DNA of 64,000 nt from Streptosporangium amethystogenes (lineage in GTDB: Bacteria; Actinomycetota; Actinomycetes; Streptosporangiales; Streptosporangiaceae). Below are positions 10,479 through 18,349 of this stretch, in pieces. The notes under the pieces were generated by a model that was given only the letters and a program-made list of their open reading frames with translations, did not search any database and was not told where the DNA came from. The position numbers and the translations under genes were made by a program. How positions within the stretch are numbered: the stretch's first letter is position 1; each line of letters starts with the position of its first letter. Where the stretch lies: NCBI RefSeq assembly GCF_000721075.1, contig NZ_JOEQ01000018.1:83396-147395 (forward strand), read 5' to 3'.

Positions 10479-11348
10479 ATGTCGAACTCATCACGGAACA
10501 TCAGGGGAATCCTCGCGGTGGCGCTGCTCACCGCCGGCGCCGGCTGGACCATGGTCTCTCCGGCCTCGGCGGAGGTCGCGCCCTGCCAGGAGCACGAGAC
10601 GGTGGGGGCGCCGCAGGCACCCGGGGCCATGGCGACCGCCTGCGAGGGGGCCGGCGACGTCGGAACACCGGCGGTCGCGGACGGTTCCGGGGCATCGGTG
10701 ACCGCGAACACCGGTGAGATGCCGGCGACCGCGAACACCGGCGAGACGTCGGTCGCGACGAACGGCGCCGGGGCATCGGTGTCCGCCGGCACCGGCGAGA
10801 TGCCGGTGACCGCGGACCGGCTCGCACACGCCACCAACCTGCCGGATCTCTCCCAGGCCTCAGCCCTGGTCAGCTTCGCCGATGCCGGAGGCGTCGCCGC
10901 GGGCAGCGGCTTCCACGCGCTGCCCTTCGGGCTGTCGAGCCTTCCCGGCCACGAGTGGACGAACTCCTGGGTGAGCGTCGTGGCCGACGCGCCGGATCTG
11001 CCCGGCCTGCCGGGCGCGCCGGGTGCTCCCAGCGACGGCATCAGCTGGCTGCGAGCCCCGGTGCCCCCGGCGCCCGAGCGACCCGCCGCCGCGGCGGTCA
11101 CGCCGGACGACGACACGGCACCGCTGCCCCAGCCGGCCCAGGCGGACGCCGTCACCGAGGACCTGCCATCGGCCGAAACGCCGGTGGTGGAGCCTCCGGC
11201 CGCCGCACGCCCGGAGGCCCCCGCGGCACCGGAGACTGCCACGGTGCCGGACACCGCCGCGGGCGAGGCCGCCACGACGGAGGGCAGCGCGGAGCCTTCC
11301 GTCCTCCCGGCGTTGGAGAGGACGATCCCGGGCCTCAATGTGGGGTAA
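10479..11348 (+). CDS. Secreted Ala/Thr/Pro-rich protein of unknown function
   Basis: A 289-residue protein with a clear signal peptide (basic start, hydrophobic ILAVALLTAGAGWTM, cleavage after PASAEV-like A-x-A). The middle has degenerate repeats built on GASV-TAN-TGEMP-ATA (about residues 68-110). The C-terminal half is Ala/Pro/Glu-rich and disordered, and there is no membrane anchor or sorting signal, so it should be released or wall-associated. The ATG at 10479 sits 6 nt after AGGGGG; an ATG two codons earlier (10473) touches the ribosome site and is less likely. A large inverted repeat covers the ribosome site. No known domain was recognised. Confidence 0.68.
   Translation: MSNSSRNIRGILAVALLTAGAGWTMVSPASAEVAPCQEHETVGAPQAPGAMATACEGAGDVGTPAVADGSGASVTANTGEMPATANTGETSVATNGAGASVSAGTGEMPVTADRLAHATNLPDLSQASALVSFADAGGVAAGSGFHALPFGLSSLPGHEWTNSWVSVVADAPDLPGLPGAPGAPSDGISWLRAPVPPAPERPAAAAVTPDDDTAPLPQPAQADAVTEDLPSAETPVVEPPAAARPEAPAAPETATVPDTAAGEAATTEGSAEPSVLPALERTIPGLNVG
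10683..10807 (+). repeat. Degenerate coding repeats in the secreted protein gene
   Basis: Blocks such as GGGGCATCGGTG and GCGAACACCGG(C/T)GAGA recur two to three times, encoding GASV and TANTGE-type units. The repeats are imperfect and stay in frame, as expected for a low-complexity exported linker. Confidence 0.5.
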
Positions 11349-11375
11349 CCACCGAATCGCGAACCACCATGGAAG

Positions 11376-11406
11376 AAGGGTCGTGCCCCAACGGGCACGG
11401 CCCTTT
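11376..11406 (+). terminator. Intrinsic terminator between convergent genes
   Basis: AAGGGTCGTGCCC (11376-11388) pairs with GGGCACGGCCCTT (11393-11405) with one G-T pair, followed by T-rich sequence. It lies between the rightward secreted protein gene and the leftward TPR gene and can serve both. Confidence 0.75.
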
Positions 11407-11429
11407 CCTGGTTTCAGAGCAGGCCGCCG

Positions 11430-11969
11430 TCAGCAGGAGGCGTCAAGGAGGGCGTCGAGCTCGTCTTCGGGGAGTCCAAGGTCGACGCGGATCCGGTAGC
11501 GGGTTCTGAGCAGGGCGATGTGCTCACCGCCGCCCTCCACCGCCCGGTGCGCCCCCTCGGTGGCCCACCGATGGGCCTCCCCGAGGTCTCCGTAGGCGAC
11601 GAGCGTCTCGGCGACCGTGAGAGCGGTGGCCGCGGTGACCGCGCCGACGGCCTGAATCCCCGCGATCACCTCTCTCGCCTCGTCCGGCCGTTCGAGCTCG
11701 AAAAGAGTGTCGGCGATCCCGGCCCGGGGATCGACGCTCACCTCGCCCCCGTCGTCCACCGCCCGCTGGAAGCAGTCGAGGGCCCGAGCGGGCTGTCCTG
11801 CCTGCCGCCACTCCTCGGCGGCGAGCACGAGGATCGCCGCCCGCGACATGTCGCCGGACGCGTACGCCTCGACCAGGGCCTCGAGTCGCCGAGCCAGGGC
11901 CTCGTGATCGTCGGCCAGAAGTGCCTGCTCAAGCAATCGATCAAGTTGCTCACGTGTCACATGCGCCAC
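11430..11969 (-). CDS. TPR-like helical repeat protein
   Basis: A 179-residue soluble protein made of paired amphipathic helices with spacing typical of tetratricopeptide repeats, for example GQPARALDCFQRAVDD and YGDLGEAHRWATEGAHRAVE. Such proteins act as binding scaffolds, and nothing shows the partner. The ATG at 11969 is the best start. It is divergent from the membrane-anchored protein gene at 12133, with about 160 nt between them. Confidence 0.65.
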   Translation of the reverse strand: MAHVTREQLDRLLEQALLADDHEALARRLEALVEAYASGDMSRAAILVLAAEEWRQAGQPARALDCFQRAVDDGGEVSVDPRAGIADTLFELERPDEAREVIAGIQAVGAVTAATALTVAETLVAYGDLGEAHRWATEGAHRAVEGGGEHIALLRTRYRIRVDLGLPEDELDALLDASC

Positions 11970-12132
11970 ATCGCGAGAGTACCGAGCGACGCTCGACCGT
12001 GTACGGCCAACGGCAGGTATTGGCCATATGACCTTGAGTAAACGAACGACTACGGTACGCGTGTTTCTCCAGCAAAACGGGCATATGAGCGACGACTCCT
12101 GCTAGGGGAGCACATCATTGGGAGGAGCTGCG

Positions 12133-12834
12133 ATGGGCATGTCCAGGCAGACGGCCTTCACCCTGATGCTTCTCCTGGCCTTCTCTGTGATCGTTCCGGG
12201 ATCCGCCGGATATCTGTCGGTCAAGATGGAGGCGATCGATCAGGCTCACCAGGATCTGCTCACCCTGGAGAGCAGGCTCCGTCACGAGAAGCTCGCCGCC
12301 CGGATCAAGAGGATGGAGCGGGTCAATCGGGCACGACATCTCCAACCGGTCACCCCCTCCGGCCGCGAGGCCTCCGAGCCCGTCCGGAGCTCCCGCGTCG
12401 AGTCGGGGACGCCGCCGCCCGGACCTGGCACGGTCGTAGCGGTGCCGATCCGGCCGGGTGCGGAGTGGCCACGCGAGAGACGGCCGCGCGCGCAACGGCA
12501 GAGCACCCAGAGACCGGGAACAGCCTGGCAGAACCCGCAGGGGCTGGAAGCGCAGGGGCCGCCGGAAGCACAGGGACCGACGGCGCAGAGGCATGTGGAG
12601 ACCGGGACGGCCGGGACTGCCGAGGCGGCCGGCGGGACCTTCACGCAGGAGCGGTGGTCCCAGCTCGAACGCCGGGGCAGGGTCCGGCAGTATCGGGAAC
12701 GGCTCGCCGACGCGGGACCCGTGTTCACCACGCCGGACCCGATCGGCGGCGAGAACCCGGGTGAGGGCACCGGCGAGTCTCTCGAAGAGAACCTTCTCCC
12801 CCAGCTCTCTCAGACCGAGACCCGGGCGAACTGA
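12133..12834 (+). CDS. Membrane-anchored or secreted protein with a coiled coil
   Basis: A 233-residue protein that begins with a short basic start and one hydrophobic segment (about residues 6-25), then a helical, probably coiled-coil stretch (SVKMEAIDQAHQDLLTLESR, about 28-65) and a long Pro/Gly/Gln-rich disordered tail. It is either a single-pass membrane protein or secreted. The ATG at 12133 follows GGGAGGAG; an in-frame TTG upstream has no ribosome site. Its last 25 bases overlap the end of the convergent TetR gene. No known family. Confidence 0.6.
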   Translation: MGMSRQTAFTLMLLLAFSVIVPGSAGYLSVKMEAIDQAHQDLLTLESRLRHEKLAARIKRMERVNRARHLQPVTPSGREASEPVRSSRVESGTPPPGPGTVVAVPIRPGAEWPRERRPRAQRQSTQRPGTAWQNPQGLEAQGPPEAQGPTAQRHVETGTAGTAEAAGGTFTQERWSQLERRGRVRQYRERLADAGPVFTTPDPIGGENPGEGTGESLEENLLPQLSQTETRAN

Positions 12835-13457
12835 CGGTTCAGATAGCCACGGATCAGACGCTTGGCCTCGGCCACGATCTCCGGGGCGCCGTTCGGATCA
12901 CGGCGGAACGCCAGCTTGAGCACCGCGTCTCCGGCCTCCACCGCGACCAGGATGGCCAGGTCGAACTCCTCGCTGTCGGCCAGGCCGTACTCCTGCAGGA
13001 GGAGGCCGCGCAGCCGTCCGGCGATCACCGTGTTGTTCTCGGAGCCGGCGTCGAGCAGGTTGAGGTCGACCACGTCGCCGAAGTGCAGGGACCGGAAACC
13101 CGGCACGCTCCTGTGCATCTCCACGTACTCATCGATGATCGCGTCGACCGCGTCCCACCAGCCCGCGTAGTCCTCCGACAGGAAGCGTCTCCCGATCCGG
13201 GAGACGAACCCTTCGATGTGGCGCCGGGTCACCGCCTGGGCGATGGCCCGCTTGTCGGGAAAGAACTGGTAGACCGAGCCGATCGCGACCCCCGCGCGCT
13301 CGGCGATCCGTGTGGTGGAAAGCGCGTCGTAGCCGATCTCGTCCAGCAGGTCGGCGCACGCGTCGAGCATTCGCTCCACGCGCCGTGCGCTCCGTCGCTG
13401 GGTGGGCTGACGCCGCAGCGGGGCTTCGCAGGGCTCCTCGGCAGGCACGGTGGACAC
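12810..13457 (-). CDS. TetR-family transcriptional regulator
   Basis: A 215-residue repressor-type protein. The N-terminal helix-turn-helix domain (about residues 20-70) shows the TetR pattern RRVERMLDACADLLDEIGYDALSTTRIAERAGVAIGSVYQFFPDK in its usual order (shown here by key parts: DALSTTRIAERAGV and VYQFFPDK). The ligand domain follows. A GTG at 13457 is the likely start; an upstream in-frame extension would overlap the end of the EphD-like gene. It follows that gene on the same strand, so it is probably cotranscribed with it and represses the pair through the palindrome at 15220-15236. Confidence 0.85.
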   Translation of the reverse strand: MSTVPAEEPCEAPLRRQPTQRRSARRVERMLDACADLLDEIGYDALSTTRIAERAGVAIGSVYQFFPDKRAIAQAVTRRHIEGFVSRIGRRFLSEDYAGWWDAVDAIIDEYVEMHRSVPGFRSLHFGDVVDLNLLDAGSENNTVIAGRLRGLLLQEYGLADSEEFDLAILVAVEAGDAVLKLAFRRDPNGAPEIVAEAKRLIRGYLNRQFARVSV

Positions 13458-13473
13458 CCCACCATCTTGCCCG

Positions 13474-13488
13474 CCTGACGCCGTCAGG
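13474..13488. promoter_or_regulatory. Palindrome between the EphD-like gene and tetR
   Basis: CCTGAC-GCC-GTCAGG is a perfect 6-bp inverted repeat just after the stop of the EphD-like gene and 17 nt before the TetR start. It could be a weak terminator or an internal operator. Its half-site differs from the TTGGAC palindrome upstream of the operon. Confidence 0.35.
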
Positions 13489-15207
13489 TCATTGCTTATT
13501 CGCCAATCGCGAGATTTCGCCGCCACCGGCCAGCCGTGCCAGCCGACGTACGGCCGCCGGGGAGATCCGCGAGAGCGCGTAACCGATTTTGCCCTCCGCG
13601 TTCACGGCGACGACGGGCAGGTCACGGTGGACCGCGCGCAGGATGTGCGCGGCCACCCGCTCGGGCGGGTACCCGCGCGCGGCCAGTGCCCTCCCCGCGG
13701 GCCTGCCGGTGCCCTCGGCGAGCTCGCCGACGTACGTGGCGTTCCGCGCGATCGCGGTGGAGACGAACCCGGGACAGATCGCGGTGACCCCGATCCCCTG
13801 CCCGGCGAGCTCCGCACGCAGGCAGTCGCTGAGCATCTTCACCGCCGCCTTTGACGTCGAGTACGCGGGCAGCAGCCGGCTGGGCAGGAAGGCGGCGAGC
13901 GAGGCCACGTTCACGATGTGACCGCCCTGGCCGCGCTCGGCCATCTGGGCGGCGAACAGGCGGCAGCCGTGGATGACGCCCCACAGGTTCACGTCCAGGG
14001 TCCGCCGCCAGTCGTCGACCGAGTGGTCGAGGAACGGACCGGCCACTGCGATTCCCGCGTTGTTGACCACGATGTCGGGCACGCCGTACCGGTCTCTGAC
14101 CGTCCGCGCGAACTCCTCCATCCCGGTGGCGTCCGCGACGTCCACCTGCCGGGCGTGCGCCGTGCCCCCACCCGCGACGATGCCCTGCGCGGTGCGGCGG
14201 GCCGCGCCGAGATCGATGTCCGCGCAGATCACCTCGGCGCCGTGCGCGGCGAAGGCGCGGGCCGTGGCCCGTCCGATCCCGCTGCCCGCGCCGGTGACCA
14301 CCACCAGCCGGTCGTCGTAGGGCCCGCGCCTGCCGGGCCGGTCCCCGCGCAGTTCCCTGGAGGGCGGTGCCCCCTCGATGTGCTCGGCGAACTCGGCGAT
14401 CATGCGGGCGATCACCCGGGGATGGCTGCGCTGCGCCCAGTGGCCCGCGGGGACGCGACGGTGCCACAGCCTTGGTACCCACAGGCGTGTCGAGGCGAGC
14501 AGCGCGGAGGAGACGAACGGGTCCCTCGTGGTCTCGATGAGCTGGACGGGTGTCCGGGAGACGGGCTCGGCGGGCGTCCCGCGACGGGTCAGCATGTTGG
14601 CCCGGTAGAGGCCGAGGCCGTTCAGGCCGTCCCTGACGAGCGTGTCCGCGGGGTGCCCCGGGCGCCCTGCCGCCCGTACGGACCGTCTCATCACGCGCGG
14701 CAGCACGGCGCGCAGGACGAGTTCGGGAATGACGGGGATCTGGAAGGCGCCGATGTACCAGGAGCGCAGGAGCTGCCCGGCGACCTCGTGCGGACGGCCG
14801 TGCCGTACGAAGTGGGCGGCCTGGTCCAGATGCGGACCTCCGACGGAGGTGAAGGAGAGGATCCGCTCCTCGATTCCCGGCCTGCCGATCAGCTTCCAGC
14901 CCTGGATGGAGCCCCAGTCGTGCCCGACGAGGTGCACTTTCGGCTTGCCCACCGCGTCCAGGACCGCGGTCATGTCGGCGGCCAGGTGGTCGTAGTCGTA
15001 GCCCTCGGTGGCACGCGGGGCGCCGGAGAGTCCGGCACCGCGGACGTCGTAGCGGACCACGTGGAAGCGGTCCTCCAGCAGCGAGGCGACCTCGTCCCAG
15101 ACCCGGTGGGTGTCCGGGTAGCCGTGGACCAGCAGGAGCGTGGGGGCGGCGGGGTCACCCTGCTCGAACAGTGCCAGCCGTACGTCGCCGGACTCGACCC
15201 ACCGCAC
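13489..15207 (-). CDS. EphD-like fusion of epoxide hydrolase (alpha/beta hydrolase) and short-chain dehydrogenase
   Basis: A 572-residue fusion. Residues 1-285 form an alpha/beta hydrolase of the epoxide-hydrolase type: HGYP oxyanion motif (29-32), nucleophile Asp97 in GHDWGS, and the catalytic His256 in AGHW. Residues 300-572 form a classical SDR: TGAGSGIG cofactor motif (305-312), NNAG (382-385), Ser436, Tyr449 and Lys453 in YSTSK. The order and length match mycobacterial EphD (about 590 residues), linked there to mycolic acid modification; the host here need not make mycolates, so the substrate is open. The GTG at 15207 has AGGAGG 6 nt upstream. A TetR gene follows in the same operon. Confidence 0.87.
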   Translation of the reverse strand: MRWVESGDVRLALFEQGDPAAPTLLLVHGYPDTHRVWDEVASLLEDRFHVVRYDVRGAGLSGAPRATEGYDYDHLAADMTAVLDAVGKPKVHLVGHDWGSIQGWKLIGRPGIEERILSFTSVGGPHLDQAAHFVRHGRPHEVAGQLLRSWYIGAFQIPVIPELVLRAVLPRVMRRSVRAAGRPGHPADTLVRDGLNGLGLYRANMLTRRGTPAEPVSRTPVQLIETTRDPFVSSALLASTRLWVPRLWHRRVPAGHWAQRSHPRVIARMIAEFAEHIEGAPPSRELRGDRPGRRGPYDDRLVVVTGAGSGIGRATARAFAAHGAEVICADIDLGAARRTAQGIVAGGGTAHARQVDVADATGMEEFARTVRDRYGVPDIVVNNAGIAVAGPFLDHSVDDWRRTLDVNLWGVIHGCRLFAAQMAERGQGGHIVNVASLAAFLPSRLLPAYSTSKAAVKMLSDCLRAELAGQGIGVTAICPGFVSTAIARNATYVGELAEGTGRPAGRALAARGYPPERVAAHILRAVHRDLPVVAVNAEGKIGYALSRISPAAVRRLARLAGGGEISRLANKQ

Positions 15208-15219
15208 CGCGACCTCCTG

Positions 15220-15236
15220 TTGGACCGATTGTCCAA
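15220..15236. promoter_or_regulatory. TTGGAC-N5-GTCCAA palindrome, likely TetR operator
   Basis: TTGGAC-CGATT-GTCCAA is a perfect 6-bp inverted repeat 13 nt upstream of the GTG start of the EphD-like gene, where it would overlap the transcription start. The operon's own TetR is the natural candidate to bind it. The same palindrome occurs once more at 59288-59304. Confidence 0.62.
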
Positions 15237-15320
15237 GACAGTAGTCGAACAGAGGCCGGCCGCGCACACCCCTGAATGATCTTCGAAGGCGGCGCGGGGA
15301 GGACGGGGCCGGCCCGCCGG

Positions 15321-16430
15321 TCAGCCGGACTGACCGGGTCTGGCGGCCAGTCCGGTGCAGTCGCGCAGCGCCTTCCAGTTCGCGATGGCCTGCTGCCTGC
15401 CGAGCCCGGTGATCGGGACCGGCACTCCGCCCTGGATGCTGGCCGGGGTCCACTGGTCCTTGAGCACCCTGCGACCGTTGATCGTCAGGGTGAGCACGCC
15501 GGTCCTGCCGGTCTCCGGGCCCCAGTTGTAGAAGACGAAGTTACCCATGCCGTAGTTGACGTAGCTGTTCTTCAGGTAGCCGCCGCCGAGCAGGATGTGC
15601 GCGTGGCCGCCCACGATGACATCCGCCCCGGCCGCGACCAGCTTGGGCGCCAGGCTCCGCTGCGCCTCGTTGGGGCACTTCTGCAGTTCGGTGCCCCAGT
15701 GCAGGTGGACGATCACGGTGTCGGAGTTCCTGCGGGCCCTGCGCACCTCCTGGATCAACCGCGCCTCGTTCTTGGCCGAGGCGAGGCCGGCCTTGTCGCC
15801 GGAGGCGGTCCAGGCCCCGACGAACTCCGCGTCCAGCACCTGGGTGGCGCCGATGATGGCGACCCGGTTGCCGTTCACGGTGGTCCGCCACGGCTTGTAG
15901 GCCTCGGCCTCGTTCCGGCCCACGCCCACAACCGGGAATTTGGCGCGTTTTATGGCGGCGAGGGAGTCGGTCAACCCGCTCTGCATGTAGTCCATGCCGT
16001 GGTTGTTCGCCAGGGACGCCACGTCCACCCCGGACGCCTTCAGCGCGGTCAGCGCGGCCGCCGGAGCACGGAAGGTGTACTGCTTGCCCGGTGCGGGGGT
16101 GCCACCGGTGGTGATCGCGGTCTCCAGGTTGACCATCGCCAGGTCGGAGCGGCTGAGCACCTTGGCGATCGGGCCGAGCGCGGTCTTCGGGTCGGAGTTC
16201 AGCCGGGTCCGCAACACGCCCTCGAAGTGCACGTCGCCACCGAAGGAGATGGTGTACGGCTTGCGTTCGGGGGTAGGGGTGGGCTCCGTCTGGGGGGTCG
16301 GCTCCTTCTCGGCGTCGGCGAACGCGCCGGGGGTGGCCGGCTCGGCCGTGGAGCAGGCCGCGAGGAGCACGGCCGAGGCGGTGATCGTGGCGGCCAGGGC
16401 AAGTCGTCGGGCGGTGCTGTACGTGTCCAT
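15321..16430 (-). CDS. CapA-family lipoprotein (PGA_cap metallophosphatase fold)
   Basis: A 369-residue protein with a lipoprotein signal: basic start, hydrophobic stretch and lipobox LLAAC (Cys about residue 24). After a Pro/Thr-rich linker comes the CapA domain: ISFGGDVHFEG (usually GD-x-x-F/M), SLANNHGMDY (NH motif), VHLHWGTEL and GGHAHIL, which are the metal-site motifs of this calcineurin-like family named for Bacillus poly-gamma-glutamate capsule proteins. The role in actinomycetes is not established; no capsule genes are nearby. The ATG at 16430 is chosen because it begins the signal peptide. It is divergent from the furA-catalase chimera. Confidence 0.85.
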   Translation of the reverse strand: MDTYSTARRLALAATITASAVLLAACSTAEPATPGAFADAEKEPTPQTEPTPTPERKPYTISFGGDVHFEGVLRTRLNSDPKTALGPIAKVLSRSDLAMVNLETAITTGGTPAPGKQYTFRAPAAALTALKASGVDVASLANNHGMDYMQSGLTDSLAAIKRAKFPVVGVGRNEAEAYKPWRTTVNGNRVAIIGATQVLDAEFVGAWTASGDKAGLASAKNEARLIQEVRRARRNSDTVIVHLHWGTELQKCPNEAQRSLAPKLVAAGADVIVGGHAHILLGGGYLKNSYVNYGMGNFVFYNWGPETGRTGVLTLTINGRRVLKDQWTPASIQGGVPVPITGLGRQQAIANWKALRDCTGLAARPGQSG

Positions 16431-16518
16431 CGGTATCCGAGGATGCCATCTCGCCCGCGCCGTGTGGCACAACTCGCCCTACGAGATTCGACTCCTCAAA
16501 ACCTGACTAAGTAGCTTA

Positions 16519-16538
16519 TTTGAGTAATTCAACTTTAG
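16519..16538 (+). promoter_or_regulatory. FurA-type operator before the chimeric gene
   Basis: TTTGAGTAATTCAACTTTAG contains the palindrome TTGAGTAATTCAA. It resembles the operator of actinobacterial furA-katG/katA operons, whose core is TTGACTAATTC. It lies 18-37 nt upstream of the ATG at 16556, where an autoregulated furA promoter is expected. Confidence 0.5.
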
Positions 16539-16555
16539 AGCGTACCGTCTCATCC

Positions 16556-17353
16556 ATGGAGGACGAGGACCGGATCCGGCAGGCGGGCCCTCGGGTGACC
16601 ACGGCCCGGCTGGCGATCATGCGTGACCTGCACACCGCGATCAAAAACGGCGACCATCCGTCCTGGACGGTGAACGTGCAGGTCATGCCGTTCGAGGACG
16701 CGGCCGACTACCGGTTCAACCCGTTCGACCTGACCAAGGTGTGGCCGCACGCCGACTACCCCGAGATCACGATCGGCAGGTTCGTCCTGAACCGCAACCC
16801 GGAGAACCACTTCGCCGAGGTCGAGCAGTCGGGCTTCGAGCCGGCGAACATGGTGCCGGGCATCGGCCCGTCCCCGGACAGGATGCTCCAGGGTCGGCTG
16901 TTCTCCTACCCGGACGCCCACCGCTACCGCATCGGCGCCAACTACCAGCAGCTGCCGGTCAACGCGCCGAAGGTTCCCGTCCACAGCTACAACAAGGACG
17001 GCCAGATGCGCTTCGGCAACCCGGGCGACCCGGTCTACGCTCCCAACACCGTCGGCGGCCCCGCGGCCGACCCGGCGCTGTACGCGGGCGAGAACTACCA
17101 GGTGACCGGTGAGATCATCCGCTCCGCCTACACCCTGCACCGCGAGGACGACGACTTCGTCCAGCCCCGCGCCCTGTGGGAGAACGTGCTGTCCGACACC
17201 GACCGCGCCCACCTGGTGAGCAATGTCGTCGGCCACGCCTCCGCCCCGGAGGTCACCGCCGAGATGAGGAAGCGCGTCGTGGAGTACTGGACGAACATCC
17301 ACAAGGACCTCGGCCAGGGCGTCGCCCAGGGCCTGGGCGTCACCGCCGAATAG
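16556..17353 (+). pseudogene. furA-catalase deletion chimera (FurA N-terminus joined in frame to catalase C-terminal half)
   Basis: The 265-residue frame starts with about 22 residues like the N-terminus of a Fur-family repressor (RIRQAGPRVTTARLAIM), then at once becomes the C-terminal half of a clade-3 haem catalase: RDLHTAIKNGDHPSW, VQVMPFEDA, FNPFDLTKVWPH, NPENHFAEVEQ, and the proximal haem Tyr in RLFSYPDAHRYR. The first half of the catalase, with the distal His and Asn of the active site, is missing, as is the rest of FurA. A deletion of more than 1 kb across a furA-kat operon explains this. The fusion is in frame with no stop, so it is recent. The product should not be an active catalase. 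An ATG at 16556 is the likely start; a terminator follows the stop. Confidence 0.82.
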
Positions 17354-17367
17354 TCACACCTTCTCCT

Positions 17368-17404
17368 CGTATGGCTCGCGTCTCCAGCAGGTGCGAGCCA
17401 TACG
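17368..17404 (+). terminator. Intrinsic terminator of the catalase remnant
   Basis: CGTATGGCTCGC (17368-17379) and GCGAGCCATACG (17393-17404) are perfect 12-bp arms with a 13-nt loop, followed by GCTTTT. It lies 15 nt past the stop. Confidence 0.8.
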
Positions 17405-17486
17405 GCTTTTCCCAGCTCTCCTGGAGAGACACGCGAAAGGGGCCTGACCGCCGTTGGGCAAGCCCCCGTCCGAGGTGCGGAACCGT

Positions 17487-17687
17487 TCAGAGGTCGAACT
17501 CCCCACCTTTCACCCCACCGACGAACGCGGCCCATCCGGCATGGCCGAACACGAGCACCGGTCCTTCCCGGTCCTTGCTGTCGCGCACACCCACTTCACG
17601 TCCGGAGAGCCGTGCCACCTCCACACAGTTACCGTTGAGGGAACTGTGGCTGCTCTTCTTCCAGATCAACGCATCACCTGATTCCAT
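17487..17687 (-). CDS. DUF397 protein (first copy)
   Basis: A 66-residue protein with the DUF397 core: WKKSSHSSLNGNCVEVA, then VRDSKDREGPVLVFGHAGWAAFV. Small DUF397 proteins occur beside XRE-DUF5753 regulators throughout filamentous actinomycetes and are thought to act with them, as in the WhiJ/BldB-type systems of Streptomyces. The ATG at 17687 follows AGAGGA; the product starts MESGDALIW. The partner XRE gene is 1.1 kb away at 18350, with a second DUF397 gene between. Confidence 0.9.
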   Translation of the reverse strand: MESGDALIWKKSSHSSLNGNCVEVARLSGREVGVRDSKDREGPVLVFGHAGWAAFVGGVKGGEFDL

Positions 17688-17714
17688 GCCCGTCCTCTCA
17701 CCCAACAGTACCAA

Positions 17715-18110
17715 TGTCAGAATTTCATTGAGAAGAGGAGGAAAGACAAGACCCTTACCTGGAATAGTCCGCTAACCAGCGGGTTTATCGGGTCAGGACC
17801 CACACCGAGGGACCGGCGACGGTGGAGCGCCCGGTTCCCCCACCGTCTGGCCCCGTGTGGGCTCCCCGTCAGGAACGTGGGCACGCGCCTGAGGTGCCTC
17901 GGGGTCCTGATCAACCGACCGACACGTCAACCGTGTTCGTGAGCGCGTTTCCTCATGTCCGTGTCGGCCGGTGACACGCCGAGTTGGCGGACTCCGACCG
18001 GCCGGGCGCCCCGACGATGCGGCCGATCGAAACGACGGGCGCCCGTCTCCGCTTTCGCGGTGAAAGGCGCCCGGGGAAACGACCCGCGGCCGGCGGGCCG
18101 TTTTCAGTTC
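17715..18110. other. 396-bp stretch between DUF397 genes, no gene seen
   Basis: No frame here has a credible start with a ribosome site or a recognisable product. The right part probably includes the transcript end of the second DUF397 gene and the left part the promoter of the first one. No clear hairpin terminator or repeat was found. Confidence 0.5.
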
Positions 18111-18317
18111 TCAGAGATCTAATCCGTCTTTCTTGATTGCGCCGATGAAGATTCCCCACTCCTCGCGGGCGAAGACCAGGACCGGCCCTGACCGTTCCTT
18201 GCTGTCCCGGACCCCCGTGAGGCCCCCGTCCAGCGTCGCCACCTCGACACAGTTCCCGTTCACGGAACTGAGCGAGCTTTTCTTCCACTCGGCGGCGCCG
18301 ATATGTTTATCGTTCAT
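18111..18317 (-). CDS. DUF397 protein (second copy)
   Basis: A 68-residue DUF397 protein (AEWKKSSLSSVNGNCVEVA, VRDSKERSGPVLVFAREEW), clearly paralogous to the copy at 17487. It lies 32 nt downstream of the XRE-DUF5753 gene on the same strand, the usual operon arrangement for this regulator pair. The ATG at 18317 is the start. Confidence 0.92.
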   Translation of the reverse strand: MNDKHIGAAEWKKSSLSSVNGNCVEVATLDGGLTGVRDSKERSGPVLVFAREEWGIFIGAIKKDGLDL

Positions 18318-18349
18318 TTGTCTTCCAATATGTGCATAGCGGCCTGCCG

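Noticed and set aside
12033..12051. CTTGAGT before the gene at 12133, possible third HAIR site
   Set aside because: Only the left arm matches; the right arm at the 7-nt spacing has no ACTCAAG, so HspR binding is not supported.
16439..16453. GAGGATGCCATCTCG just upstream of the CapA gene, similar to the IclR operator
   Set aside because: It matches 12 of 15 positions, but the left arm of the palindrome is lost and no catabolic gene is adjacent. Kept only as a remark in the operator finding.
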